From assembly GCF_002871795.1 (NCBI RefSeq), contig NZ_PNHL01000013.1:9799-73798 (forward strand): 64,000 nt of DNA, read 5' to 3'. Below are positions 1-9,944 of this stretch, piece by piece. The translations under genes and the position numbers were made by a program. Numbering within the stretch: the first letter of the stretch is position 1; every line of letters begins with the position of its first letter. This DNA is from Brachybacterium sp. UMB0905. GTDB taxonomy: Bacteria > Actinomycetota > Actinomycetes > Actinomycetales > Dermabacteraceae. The notes beneath the pieces were generated by a model. That model made no database searches, was not told the origin of the DNA, and saw nothing but the letters and a program-made list of their open reading frames with translations.

Positions 1-599
<599 letters not shown>

Positions 600-634
600 C
601 GGGCGCGGCGCGTCGGAGCCAGCCCGCCGCGGCG

Positions 635-2083
635 TCAGCTCCGCCCCGTGCGCGCCGCTTCCGGCATCGGCCGCGTGCCCACGAGGAAGAACCCGCCGAC
701 CATCCCCAGCAGCGCCACCACCCCGGAGACCAGGAACGCCACATTCACGCCGTGGATCGGGCCCTGCGCACCATGCGTCGCCGGATCCAGAGCGCTCGCC
801 GTCATGACGGTGATCAGCACGGCCGTGCCCACGCTTGCGGCGATCTGCCGCAGCGTGTTGTTCACGGCGGTGCCGTGCGGGATCAGGGAGCTGGGCAGGT
901 GGTTCAGCGCGGCGGTGGTCACCGGCATGATCACCATCGCCGTGCCGAGCATCCGCACTGCATTGGCCGCGGCGATGAGCAGCAGCGAGGTGTCCGCCCG
1001 CAGCATCGACAGCGGCACGGTGCTGACTGCGACGAGCGCGAAGCCGATCACGCACAGCCAGCGCGCCCCGTAGCAGTCGAAGGCCCGCCCGGTCAGCGGG
1101 GACATCAGCCCCATCACGATCGCGCCGGGCAGCAGCACCAACCCGGACTGCATCGCCGAATGGTCGGTCATGTTCTGCACATACAGCGGGATCATCATCA
1201 TCCCGCCGATCATTGCCACGAACACCAGCATGCCCAGCACGGTGCCGAGCGTGAAGGTGACATGGCGCAGCACCCGCAGCTCCAGCACCGGGTCCGGCAG
1301 GGTCAGCTGGCGGTGGATGAACAGCACCAGGGTGATGCCGCCGATGATCAGCGGGACGAGCACCTCGGGACTGCTCCAGCCGGTGTTGCCGGCATTGCCG
1401 AAGCCGAACAGCATGCCGCCGAAGGCCAGGGTGGACAACACCACGGAGAGCACATCGAGGTGATGGGGCCGGGATTCGGAGATGTTCTTGAGGATGAACC
1501 ACGCCACCGCCATCACGAGCACCGCGATGGGCACCATCATCCAGAACAGGACCTGCCACGGCAGATGGTCCACGATCCAGCCGGAGAGGCTGGGGCCGAT
1601 GGCGGGGGCGAAGCTGATCACGAGGCCGAACATGCCCATGGCGCGGCCGCGCCGGTCCCGCGGGAACACGGCGAACAGGATCGTCTGCATCAGGGGCAGG
1701 ATGATGCCGCCGCCGGCGGCCTGCACCACGCGGCCCAGCAGCAGCATCGGGTACACCGGCGCCAGTGCGCACAGCACCGTCCCGGCGGTGAACAGGCCCA
1801 TCGCCGCGAAGTAGAGGGAACGCGTGGAGAAGCGTTGGATCAGGTACGCCGTCACCGGGATCATGATCCCGTTGACCAGCATGAACACCGTCGTCACCCA
1901 CTGCGCGGAGTTCGCTGTGATCCCGAAGTCACCCATGAACGCCGGCAGTGCCGTGTTCAGCAAGGTCTGGTTCAGGATGACCACGAACGCCCCAGAGACC
2001 AGCACGGCCAGGACGATGTTCGGATCCACGGTCAGGGGCGAGGAGTCTGGATCTCCAGCGGTCTCATCGCGTGCCTCGCTCAC
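635..2083 (-). CDS. MFS drug exporter, DHA2 (EmrB/QacA-like) family
   Basis: A 482-residue proton-driven multidrug exporter of the 14-helix DHA2 class in the cytoplasmic membrane. The N-terminal half shows the family pattern: LNQTLLNTALPAFMGDFG in helix 1, WVTTVFMLVNGIMIPVTAYL in helix 2, then the motif C-like GLVISFAPAIGPSLSGWIVD. The length and fourteen hydrophobic stretches match EmrB/LmrB relatives. The start is a GTG with AGGAGG about 10 bases upstream. It converges on the TRAP permease and has no adjacent regulator, so no substrate can be inferred. The DHA2 family call is firm; the individual drug specificity is unknown. Confidence 0.85.
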   Translation of the reverse strand: MSEARDETAGDPDSSPLTVDPNIVLAVLVSGAFVVILNQTLLNTALPAFMGDFGITANSAQWVTTVFMLVNGIMIPVTAYLIQRFSTRSLYFAAMGLFTAGTVLCALAPVYPMLLLGRVVQAAGGGIILPLMQTILFAVFPRDRRGRAMGMFGLVISFAPAIGPSLSGWIVDHLPWQVLFWMMVPIAVLVMAVAWFILKNISESRPHHLDVLSVVLSTLAFGGMLFGFGNAGNTGWSSPEVLVPLIIGGITLVLFIHRQLTLPDPVLELRVLRHVTFTLGTVLGMLVFVAMIGGMMMIPLYVQNMTDHSAMQSGLVLLPGAIVMGLMSPLTGRAFDCYGARWLCVIGFALVAVSTVPLSMLRADTSLLLIAAANAVRMLGTAMVIMPVTTAALNHLPSSLIPHGTAVNNTLRQIAASVGTAVLITVMTASALDPATHGAQGPIHGVNVAFLVSGVVALLGMVGGFFLVGTRPMPEAARTGRS

Positions 2084-2273
2084 CGTGGATGCGCCTCCTG
2101 TCGTGGGGATCGGTGCGCCGGGCCGATGTGCGCAACCTTCCGCATCCTAGGAGGAAGCGGCTCCGGCGGCAAGATGCCTGCGCAGTGATGTGACCGGCCA
2201 GCCTCGACCTGAGCATCAGGACCGGGCGACGGAGCCGCCGACACCGGAGAGGGGCCGAGTGCCAGATAAGACG

Positions 2274-2306
2274 GCGCCCGCCTCCTGCCGAGCAGGAGAC
2301 GGGCGC
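2274..2306 (-). terminator. Hairpin terminator after the ABM-domain gene
   Basis: Bases 2274-2288 pair with 2292-2306 (15 positions, one C/A mismatch) around a 3-base loop. The hairpin lies 17 bases past the stop of the leftward ABM-domain gene, so it probably ends that transcript. A poly-U tract is poor, as is usual in high-GC actinobacteria. Confidence 0.6.
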
Positions 2307-2322
2307 GTGCGCAGCTGAGCGC

Positions 2323-2643
2323 TCAGTCCACCGCCAGCTCGCTCATCGGCCCCCAGCCATCCCCCTCCACCTGGTGGGAGACGATCTGCGGGGTCGCGGT
2401 GAGGTACTGCGGGAACTCCTCCTGCATGGTGCGGAAATGCTCAGACTTCACATGCGGCTCAGCGCCCTCGTCGGTGAACGCCTCGATGAGCACGTACGTG
2501 TTCGGGTCCTCGACGCTGCGGGACCACTCGAACCACAGGTTGCCGGGCTCGGCCCGGCTCGCCTCAGTGAATTCGCGGGAGATCTCCGGCCACGCATCGG
2601 CGTGCTCGGGCTTCACGGGGAACTTGACATTGATGAGGATCAT
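2323..2643 (-). CDS. Antibiotic biosynthesis monooxygenase (ABM) domain protein
   Basis: A 106-residue protein with the ferredoxin-like ABM fold, related to YgiN-type quinol monooxygenases and other small dimeric heme- or cofactor-free oxygenases. Diagnostic stretches are ILINVKFPVKPEHADAW at the start, the NLWFEWSRSVEDPNTYVLIEAF core and the HVKSEHFRTMQEEF helix. The ATG at 2643 is chosen because GGAAGG lies about 8 bases upstream; a longer reading adds 11 residues without support. It follows the sugar epimerase gene by 56 bases on the same strand, so it is probably co-transcribed with sugar catabolism. The reaction is not known; in such operons the domain often accompanies sugar-acid or inositol-like catabolism. 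Confidence 0.8.
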   Translation of the reverse strand: MILINVKFPVKPEHADAWPEISREFTEASRAEPGNLWFEWSRSVEDPNTYVLIEAFTDEGAEPHVKSEHFRTMQEEFPQYLTATPQIVSHQVEGDGWGPMSELAVD

Positions 2644-2699
2644 CGCGGGGCCTTCCGGATCGACGGCGGGGTGCATTCCAGGATGCCAGCTCGGCTGAC

Positions 2700-3548
2700 T
2701 TAGTACCCGATCGACCGCAGATACTCGCGGGATTCGCGGATGCAGTCGATGGGGTCGCGGCCGTAGGTGTCGTCCTGCTCGATGAGGAAGTACTCCGCCC
2801 CGGCCTTCTCAGCCGCCGGCAGCAGGGCCGGCCAGTTCATATTGCCCTGACCCACCTCGGCGAACTGCGCCAGGCCCACGAAGATCCCGAAGAACTCCTG
2901 CATGTCCATCTCGCCGGCCTGCATCTTCGCCACCGCCTCCTGCGGCAGCGGCGCCACCCGGAAGTCCTTGACATGGATCAGCTTGCAGGCGCCGGAGTAC
3001 AGCTCGAGCATGTCCAGCGGTGCCATGCCGCCGCGCTGCACCCAGTGCAGGTCCACCTCGAACAGCAGTGACGGCGCGACCCGGCGGACGATGTCGAAGA
3101 TCCGCTCGCCCTCGAACTGGATCAGGTCCACGTGGTGGTTGTGATAGCACAGCGTTACGCCGTGTTCGGCCAGACGGGCCGCGTACGGCTCCACCGAGGC
3201 CGCCCATTCCTCGCACGCCTGCTTCGAGGTCATCGCCTCAAACGGCATCATGCCGATGCGCAGGAATCGCGCCCCCGTGGTGTGGCAGGCCTCCACGGCC
3301 CGGTCGAACTCGGTGGACAGGGCGAAACCGTTGCCGCCCGGCTCGATCGAGGCGCTCATCGCAGCGGTCTGCACGCCCAGTTCCTCACGGCCGCGTACCA
3401 GGTCCGCGATGATCTCGTCGGTCATCTCCACCTGGGAGACCTCAACGGCGGCGATGTCCAGCTCGCGCACCTGGCGCAGCACGGCGAACATCCCCTTCTC
3501 GGTGATCTGGTCCTTGAGCATCATCAGCTGCAGTCCGATGACGGGCAT
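2700..3548 (-). CDS. Sugar phosphate isomerase/epimerase (xylose isomerase-like TIM barrel)
   Basis: A 282-residue AP-endonuclease-2/xylose-isomerase-like TIM barrel protein, cytoplasmic, of the IolE/IolI/ketose-epimerase kind. Metal-binding residues of the fold are visible in VEVSQVEMTDE, YHNHHVDL (His ligands), FEVDLHWVQRGG and the late EQDDT stretch. The ATG at 3548 is preferred over one 24 bases upstream because AAGGAG sits at the right distance before it. It lies between the ABM-domain gene and a Gfo/Idh/MocA dehydrogenase on the same strand. That triad is typical of catabolism of inositols or rare sugars, but the actual substrate is inference. Confidence 0.85.
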   Translation of the reverse strand: MPVIGLQLMMLKDQITEKGMFAVLRQVRELDIAAVEVSQVEMTDEIIADLVRGREELGVQTAAMSASIEPGGNGFALSTEFDRAVEACHTTGARFLRIGMMPFEAMTSKQACEEWAASVEPYAARLAEHGVTLCYHNHHVDLIQFEGERIFDIVRRVAPSLLFEVDLHWVQRGGMAPLDMLELYSGACKLIHVKDFRVAPLPQEAVAKMQAGEMDMQEFFGIFVGLAQFAEVGQGNMNWPALLPAAEKAGAEYFLIEQDDTYGRDPIDCIRESREYLRSIGY

Positions 3549-3599
3549 GGTCTTCTCCTTCTGCGAGGTCATTGCGGGTAGTGCGACGTGTTTAGAGAG

Positions 3600-3628
3600 G
3601 GCCCGTCCCCGCGGGACGGGGACGGGCC
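3600..3628 (-). terminator. Hairpin between the dehydrogenase and epimerase genes
   Basis: Bases 3600-3610 pair perfectly with 3618-3628 (11 GC-rich pairs, 7-base loop), 9 bases past the stop of the leftward dehydrogenase gene. It could end that transcript or attenuate expression of the epimerase and ABM genes downstream. No strong T-run follows. Confidence 0.55.
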
Positions 3629-3636
3629 GGTTCCAC

Positions 3637-4809
3637 TCAAGAGCGGGTGGGGTACTTGCCCTCCTGCTCGATGCGGCGGTTCAGCTCGGTGAGGTACTCC
3701 TCTCCGGGGTAGTTCACGAGGTCGATCTCCCGGCCGGTCCAGGCCGACAGCTGCATACCTGAGGCGAGACGCACACCGTTGATGCCCTCGGCGCCATCGG
3801 CGATCAGCTCCGTGCCCTCCAGCAGGTGGGCGGCGAAGTTGGTGAGCACATCGATGTGCTGCTGGCCCCAGGCCGACTCGTACTCCTTGACCTCCGTCGT
3901 GAACAGGTCATCGGTGTTGATCTGCCCCATGAACAGACGCTTGACGTCCTCGGGCTCCATGGAGTCGGACAGCGAGCGTTCATCCTGTGTCAGCCGGGTG
4001 ATGGTGACCTTCTTCGAGTCGTCCACCACCACCTTGCCCTTGTCGAAGAGCATCTCGAGGCGGTCGGTGCCGATGATGTCGTTCGTGGAGGTCATGAAGT
4101 GTCCGGTGGCGCCGTCGCCGAAGTCCACCAGGGCATTGACCTCATCTTCGGTGGCGATGTCGCGTTGGAAGCCGAAGGCGAGCTTGGCGAACACCTTCTG
4201 TGGGGTCCCGGCCAGCCACTGCCACAGGTCCAGCTGGTGGGGTGCCTGGTTGACGAGCACGCCGCCGCCCTCGCCGCCCCAGGTGGCTCGCCAGTCGGAC
4301 TGGTCGTAGTAGGCCTGCGGGCGCCACCAGGTGGTGATGATCCAGGAGGTGTGGCGCAGCTTCCCCAGCTCCCCGGAGGTGATGAGCTGCTTGAGGTCCG
4401 TGTACACGGGGTTGGTGCGCTGGTTGAACATGATCGCGAAGGTGGTCTCGGGGTGCTCCTTCGCGAAGGCGTTCATCTCCTCGACCTGCTTCACGTACAC
4501 CCCGGCCGGCTTCTCGGTGAGGGTGTGGATTCCCTTGCCGATCGCGGCGATCGTCATCTCGGGATGCAGGTAATGAGGGACTGTGGTGACCACGGCGTCC
4601 ACATCCCCGGAATCGAGCATCGCCACGTAATCGTCGTAGAACGGGACATCCGCATAGTCGGCGGCGGCCTGCTCACGCTTGGCCGGGTCGATGTCGGCGA
4701 TCGCGCCGAGGCTCATCCCGGGCACACGGCCCTCGCTGATGAGGCCGGCGTACATGCCGCCCTGGGCTCCCAGGCCGATGATGCCGAGGCGGACGGTCTT
4801 CTCGCTCAT
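3637..4809 (-). CDS. Gfo/Idh/MocA family NAD(P)-dependent sugar dehydrogenase
   Basis: A 390-residue cytoplasmic oxidoreductase. The N-terminal Rossmann fold has GLGAQG at residues 12-17 and the family EKPAG motif near residue 100, where the lysine is catalytic. The C-terminal alpha/beta domain has the HQLDLWQWLAG helix with the conserved His/Asp used in sugar oxidation. Family members oxidise hydroxyls of inositols, glucose derivatives or amino sugars. An AAGGAG lies before the ATG. Upstream on the same strand is a GPH sugar symporter and downstream is a sugar epimerase, so import, oxidation and isomerisation of one sugar is the likely pathway. The substrate is not identifiable from sequence alone. 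Confidence 0.9.
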   Translation of the reverse strand: MSEKTVRLGIIGLGAQGGMYAGLISEGRVPGMSLGAIADIDPAKREQAAADYADVPFYDDYVAMLDSGDVDAVVTTVPHYLHPEMTIAAIGKGIHTLTEKPAGVYVKQVEEMNAFAKEHPETTFAIMFNQRTNPVYTDLKQLITSGELGKLRHTSWIITTWWRPQAYYDQSDWRATWGGEGGGVLVNQAPHQLDLWQWLAGTPQKVFAKLAFGFQRDIATEDEVNALVDFGDGATGHFMTSTNDIIGTDRLEMLFDKGKVVVDDSKKVTITRLTQDERSLSDSMEPEDVKRLFMGQINTDDLFTTEVKEYESAWGQQHIDVLTNFAAHLLEGTELIADGAEGINGVRLASGMQLSAWTGREIDLVNYPGEEYLTELNRRIEQEGKYPTRS

Positions 4810-4829
4810 GGTGTCTCCTTCGTCGAGGC

Positions 4830-4874
4830 GATCAAGGTGATCAAGGTGATCAAGGTGGTCAAGATGGTCGAGAT
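4830..4874 (-). repeat. 9-bp tandem repeat in the 5' leader of the dehydrogenase gene
   Basis: Three perfect copies of GATCAAGGT (plus-strand sense) at 4830-4838, 4839-4847 and 4848-4856 are followed by two degenerate copies to 4874. The array ends about 20 bases before the dehydrogenase start, in its transcribed leader. On the coding strand the repeat reads in an open frame of Thr-Leu-Ile units whose TGA overlaps the dehydrogenase ATG. Confidence 0.8.
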
Positions 4875-4998
4875 CGGGAGTCGTGGGGCCGACGTTGTCC
4901 GACGACTGCCGTGGGGGAGTGGGGATGGTGCCGCCGACAGCATGTGGCCGTCCTCACGACCCTATGCCCATTCCGGGGTGCTGGGCGAGGGCGAGGAC

Positions 4999-5032
4999 GC
5001 CTCGGCCCGCCCGCGGCGGGGCAGACCGAGGC
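4999..5032 (-). terminator. Bipartite hairpin terminator after the GPH symporter gene
   Basis: The outer stem 4999-5005/5026-5032 (7 pairs) encloses an inner stem 5006-5011/5015-5020 (6 pairs, 3-base loop), with a 5-base bulge on one side. It begins 8 bases beyond the symporter stop on the minus strand. It suggests that the dehydrogenase gene downstream has its own promoter. Confidence 0.6.
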
Positions 5033-5039
5033 AACCAGA

Positions 5040-6491
5040 TCAGCTCTGCACGTCCTCGCTGGTGAGCTCTCCGCGCTCGGCGCGGCGCTCATCGAGGATC
5101 GCGACGTTCTGCTCCACGCGTTCCTTGGACAGCGGGTACCAGAAGATCAGGCCAGCCGCGGAGATCGCCAGCAGCACCGCGGGGACGAGGGTGGAGAGGG
5201 TGTAGATGCCATTGAGCACCGCATCGCTCTGGGTCACGCCACCGGACTGGTAGCCGATCCAGCCCAGCGCCCATCCGGACAGCCCGCCGGCGACGGCCTG
5301 GCCCAGCTTCCGTGCCCAGGAGTACAGGGAGTAGACGGTGGCGTCATTGCGCTCGCCGGTGCGGATCTCTTGGTAGTCGATTGCATCGGTGATGAAGGCC
5401 CAGATCAGCACGTTCAGCGCGGCCAGACCCGTCATGAGGATCGTGTAGCCGATGATGTAGGTGACCGCGCTGTCGGTGCGCAGGATGAACAGCGCCAGGC
5501 CGGACAGCGCTCCGATGCTCAGCCCCGCGATGCCCACCTCGCGCTTGCCCACGGTCCGGGTGAGCCAGGCGCCGATCGGCACGAAGGCGAGCGTGGGCAG
5601 CAGGCCCACCAGGTTCGCGGTCGAGAGCATCTGGCCGTTGTTGAAGTACTCGTTGAACACGTATGGCAGGACCGAGGCCAGCAGCATCATGCCGATGAGC
5701 ATGAACAGCGAGGAGAAGATCAGCCCGGTCAGCGCCCGGTTCTTGAGCAGGGAACCGAACATTGCGCCGAAGCCCATGCGCTCGTCCTTGGGCTTGGGCG
5801 AGGTCTGCACGCGCTCCTCGACGTTCACGAAGCACAGGAGGTAGCACATGACCGCGAGCACGGCACAGATCACCGCCGCGAAGAACATGCGGTTGCCGGA
5901 GAGCTGCGAATCCCCATCCACCTGGATGTAGACGAAGAGCGGGACGACCACGGAGATGCCGAGGTTGGCAAGCGTCGCGCCAAGGGAGCGGAACACCGAT
6001 AGGGAGGCGCGGTGGTCGGGATCCGAGGAGATCACGGAGGCCATGGAGCCGTAGGGGATGTTGATGAGGGTGTAGAACACAGAGCCCCACAGGATGTACG
6101 TGACGATCATCCAGGCCAGACGCGCCCCGTAGTCGGCATCGGCCAGCAGCGGGGTGAACATGAGCACGCAGGCCACGGAGACAGGGATGCAGATCCGCAG
6201 CAGCCACGGCTTGAAGCGGCCGGAGCGGGACGGCGAGAGGGTGTCCACCAGACGGCCGGCGCCGACGTCGGTGAAGGCGTCGAGGATGCGCGCGCCGAAC
6301 AGGAGGGTGCCGACATGCGCGGCGTTGATGCCCATGACGTTGGTGTAGAAGATCAAGAAGAACGCCGACTGCAGGATGAACGTGAAGTCGTTCCCCCAGT
6401 CGCCGAACATGTAGCCGATCTTGTCGCGCCAGCTGAAGGGCCGTTTCGTCGGCCTAGCCAGGGCGGGGGCGGGTGCTGCGGTGGTGCTCAT
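5040..6491 (-). CDS. GPH-family sugar:cation symporter (MFS, MelB/XylP-like)
   Basis: A 483-residue, twelve-helix membrane transporter of the glycoside-pentoside-hexuronide:cation symporter family. Diagnostic stretches are IGYMFGDWGNDFTFILQSAF in helix 1, the ARILDAFTDVGAGRLVDTL loop with its conserved Asp cluster, RSGRFKPWLL, and FITDAIDYQEIRTGERND after the middle of the protein. It imports glycosides, pentosides or hexuronates with Na+ or H+. The ATG at 6491 has GAAGGAG about 8 bases upstream. The dehydrogenase and epimerase genes follow on the same strand. The gene stands first in this group, behind a gap of over 500 bases that probably holds its promoter and operator. Confidence 0.88.
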   Translation of the reverse strand: MSTTAAPAPALARPTKRPFSWRDKIGYMFGDWGNDFTFILQSAFFLIFYTNVMGINAAHVGTLLFGARILDAFTDVGAGRLVDTLSPSRSGRFKPWLLRICIPVSVACVLMFTPLLADADYGARLAWMIVTYILWGSVFYTLINIPYGSMASVISSDPDHRASLSVFRSLGATLANLGISVVVPLFVYIQVDGDSQLSGNRMFFAAVICAVLAVMCYLLCFVNVEERVQTSPKPKDERMGFGAMFGSLLKNRALTGLIFSSLFMLIGMMLLASVLPYVFNEYFNNGQMLSTANLVGLLPTLAFVPIGAWLTRTVGKREVGIAGLSIGALSGLALFILRTDSAVTYIIGYTILMTGLAALNVLIWAFITDAIDYQEIRTGERNDATVYSLYSWARKLGQAVAGGLSGWALGWIGYQSGGVTQSDAVLNGIYTLSTLVPAVLLAISAAGLIFWYPLSKERVEQNVAILDERRAERGELTSEDVQS

Positions 6492-6936
6492 CGTCGGGCT
6501 CCTTCAGGCTCGTCTTCGAGTGGCGGAGCGGCGGCACGCACGAGGCGGCGGCGGCTCGATCCCCGGGTCCGCGGGAGTTTCGAGAACGGTCCGATGGTGG
6601 GCGGCGGGGATGTCGAGAATTCTGCTGAGCACCCTGTCCGTCCAGCCTGGGTTGCCGCCGGTTGCAGATCTATGGACACTGCCAAGAAGTGAGCGTGAGG
6701 GGAAAAGGGCCAGATGTCCTGCGGTTATACGGATGGTCGGCGGTGTAGCGGATGTCGGCCGCGTCTTAAACGACACTTCCACACCCTTGGAATTGCCGTT
6801 GGTTGCCGCGGGACAAAGGTCCTGGAATCAGGGGGCCGCGCGCCTCCCGGTCCCGCCGTTTCATGGCGGCGGGGTGACCCGCAGCCCCCTGCGCACGTGC
6901 CGCCCGTGAGCACACGGAGCCCCCACAGCAAAGGGA
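6492..6936. other. Long intergenic region upstream of the sugar symporter
   Basis: About 450 bases without a convincing gene on either strand. It should contain the promoter and operator for the leftward symporter gene. I see an 8-base palindrome AGAATTCT near 6617 and AT-richer patches near 6670, 6725 and 6765, but no promoter pair I would defend. The far end is taken up by the terminator of the next gene. Confidence 0.5.
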
Positions 6937-6965
6937 ACGGCCGGGCCCGTGCGGGGCCCGGCCGT
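6937..6965 (-). terminator. Strong hairpin terminator after the Rpf-like gene
   Basis: Bases 6937-6948 pair perfectly with 6954-6965 (12 pairs, 5-base loop). On the minus strand the stem is followed by TTCCCTTTG, a modest U-rich tail. It lies 58 bases past the stop of the leftward Rpf-like gene. Confidence 0.75.
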
Positions 6966-7022
6966 CCTGGAGGGGCACGGCGGCTGCCGTGCGCTGTCGC
7001 CGCAGGGGAACGGCGACAGGTC

Positions 7023-8081
<1,059 letters not shown>

Positions 8082-8199
8082 ACCGGGCGTGACGGGGAGA
8101 AAACCATCCTGCAGCGCCCTGACCAGGTAGAACGTGGTGTAGCGCGTAGGCCGTGACGATTTTGTGATCTCTTGTGCAGCGCTGTTCCTTGGATCACGA

Positions 8200-8231
8200 A
8201 AGGGCCGACGGGGCAGTCCCCGTCGGCCCTT
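8200..8231 (-). terminator. Perfect hairpin terminator after terC-like gene
   Basis: Bases 8200-8213 pair perfectly with 8218-8231 (14 pairs, 4-base loop CAGT), 22 bases beyond the stop of the leftward TerC gene. Both arms contain the recurring GGGCCGACGG motif or its complement. It may work in both directions. Confidence 0.75.
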
Positions 8232-8252
8232 GGTGGTGCGTGCCGTGCCGGA

Positions 8253-9647
8253 TCAGCGGCGCTTGGCCGCGGCGTGCTCCTCGCGGTGCCGCTCGCGCTC
8301 GGCCCGCTTGGCCGCCTTCTTCTCCTCGAGCGCCTGCTCTTCGGCGACGGTGATGACATTGCCGCTCGAATCGGTCGCGACGGTCCCGTCCTCCCGGGTC
8401 ACGACGAGGCCCTCAGGCTGCTCATCGCTGCGCTCGCCACGGTCGTTGTAGGCCTGGCGCCGGTCGTGGATGCGGTGCGCATCGGCCAGCAGCTCGCGCA
8501 CATTGCGCTCGGCCACGATCATGTCGTGGTACTTCTCCGGCAGGTTCTCCACGATCTGCTCATGCTCGAGCATCTTCTGGTAGAGCGCATCGCGGTGAGT
8601 CTCGAAGGCCTCGTAGGTCATCTCGATGTAGGTCTTCGCCTCGCGGTGGGCATTGTTCACCGCGGCCTGTGCCCGGCCCTTGGGGGACAGCAGGGAGGCG
8701 AGGATCGTGATGGTCAGCACGCTGATGATGACCGTGAGGGAGAAGCCGGTGGTGACCTCAGGGATAGCGTGCACCGGCTGGCCGCCGTTGATGAAGCCGA
8801 GCTCGTTCTCGTGCAGCGCGTGGACGATCAGCTTCACGCCGATGAAGGCGAGGATGAGGGACAGTCCCCAGCCGAGGTAGACCAGGCGATCCAGCAACCC
8901 GTCGATGAGGAAGTACAGCTGACGCAGGCCCAGCAGGGAGAACACCGTGGCGGTGAACACGATGTAGGTGTTCTGGGTCAGGCCGAAGATCGCGGGGATC
9001 GAGTCCAGGGCGAACAGCAGATCGGTCGCGCCGATCGCGATCATCACCAGCAGCATCGGGGTCAGCACCCGCTTGCCGTTCTCGATGGTGAACAGCTTGT
9101 CGCCGTCGTACTCATCGGTGGCCGGCAGCACCTTCTTCACCAGGCGCACGAAGATCCCGTCGGCCTGCTCATCCTCGTCGTCTTCGCCCTTGACCTCCTC
9201 GATCACCATCTTGATGGCGGTGTACAGCAGGATCGCGCCGAAGATGTAGAAGGCGAAGGACAGATGCTCGATCGCGGCGGCGCCGATCGCAATCATGCCG
9301 GAGCGGGCGATGATCGCGAAGGTGATGCCGAACAGCAGGACCTTCTGCTGGTCCTCGCGGGGCACGGAGAACGCGCCGATGATCACGAGGAACACGAACA
9401 GGTTGTCCACCGAGAGGGCTTTTTCGGTGATGTACCCGGCGAAGTATTCCCCGCCCATGTCTATGCCGCCGAAGACCAGCACCCCCACGCCGAACAGCAC
9501 AGCGATGCCCACGTAGATGGCCGACCAGACGGCGGCCTCGCGCATGGTGGGGATGTGAGCCTTGCGCACGTGGAAGATGTAGTCGAAGGCCAGCAGTGCG
9601 GCGACCCCGACGATCGTCAGGATCCAGACCAGAGGGGAGACAGTCAC
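8253..9647 (-). CDS. TerC family integral membrane protein (probable manganese exporter)
   Basis: A 464-residue membrane protein. Nine or so helices in the first 340 residues carry the TerC signatures EKALSVDNLFVFLVIIGAF and ATDLLFALDSIPAIFGLTQ, where acidic residues in the membrane are thought to bind metal. Residues 340-464 form a charged cytoplasmic tail rich in Glu, Arg and Lys, longer than in E. coli Alx. The Alx/TerC/MeeF families export Mn2+ or help metallate exported proteins. The start is GTG with GGAAAG about 9 bases upstream. A probable yybP-ykoY riboswitch immediately upstream supports manganese-dependent control. It ends in a strong hairpin. Confidence 0.88.
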   Translation of the reverse strand: MTVSPLVWILTIVGVAALLAFDYIFHVRKAHIPTMREAAVWSAIYVGIAVLFGVGVLVFGGIDMGGEYFAGYITEKALSVDNLFVFLVIIGAFSVPREDQQKVLLFGITFAIIARSGMIAIGAAAIEHLSFAFYIFGAILLYTAIKMVIEEVKGEDDEDEQADGIFVRLVKKVLPATDEYDGDKLFTIENGKRVLTPMLLVMIAIGATDLLFALDSIPAIFGLTQNTYIVFTATVFSLLGLRQLYFLIDGLLDRLVYLGWGLSLILAFIGVKLIVHALHENELGFINGGQPVHAIPEVTTGFSLTVIISVLTITILASLLSPKGRAQAAVNNAHREAKTYIEMTYEAFETHRDALYQKMLEHEQIVENLPEKYHDMIVAERNVRELLADAHRIHDRRQAYNDRGERSDEQPEGLVVTREDGTVATDSSGNVITVAEEQALEEKKAAKRAERERHREEHAAAKRR

Positions 9648-9675
9648 GGGAGCTCGCTTTCCAGGGTCGCGTCAT

Positions 9676-9790
9676 GGACCCGGGTCTCTCCACCGGCTGC
9701 TGCTGCGGCCGGCCTCTGCGCCCGGAGAACCGACGGCGGTCCTCGTGATGACGTGCGCAGGGTGACGGATACTCCCCCGTTGCCAGCGCC
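9676..9790 (-). ncRNA. Probable yybP-ykoY (Mn2+) riboswitch in the terC leader
   Basis: Read on the minus strand, the region begins GGCAACGGGGGAGTA (complement of 9770-9784), continues with CCGTCA, passes through GC-rich stem sequence, and closes with GGTGGAGAGACCC (complement of 9680-9692). GGGGAGUA, CGUCA and GAGACC in this order and spacing are the conserved core of the yybP-ykoY family, known to sense Mn2+ and to sit upstream of alx/terC and mntP. The 3' end lies about 30 bases from the GTG start, so control of translation initiation is plausible. The closing helix is weak by eye. A covariance-model search would settle it. Confidence 0.65.
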
Positions 9791-9944
9791 CACTGTACAC
9801 AGCAGGCGCTGGGCGGCGAAGCGGCCGTGGTGCGCTCCACGAAAGGAGGCGCCCCGAGCAGGGTCAGAGCATGAAGGGCACCACGATCATCGCGGCGAGG
9901 AAGCCCAGCGCCAGACCGCCGGCCGCCGCGACGGAGTCCAGGGA

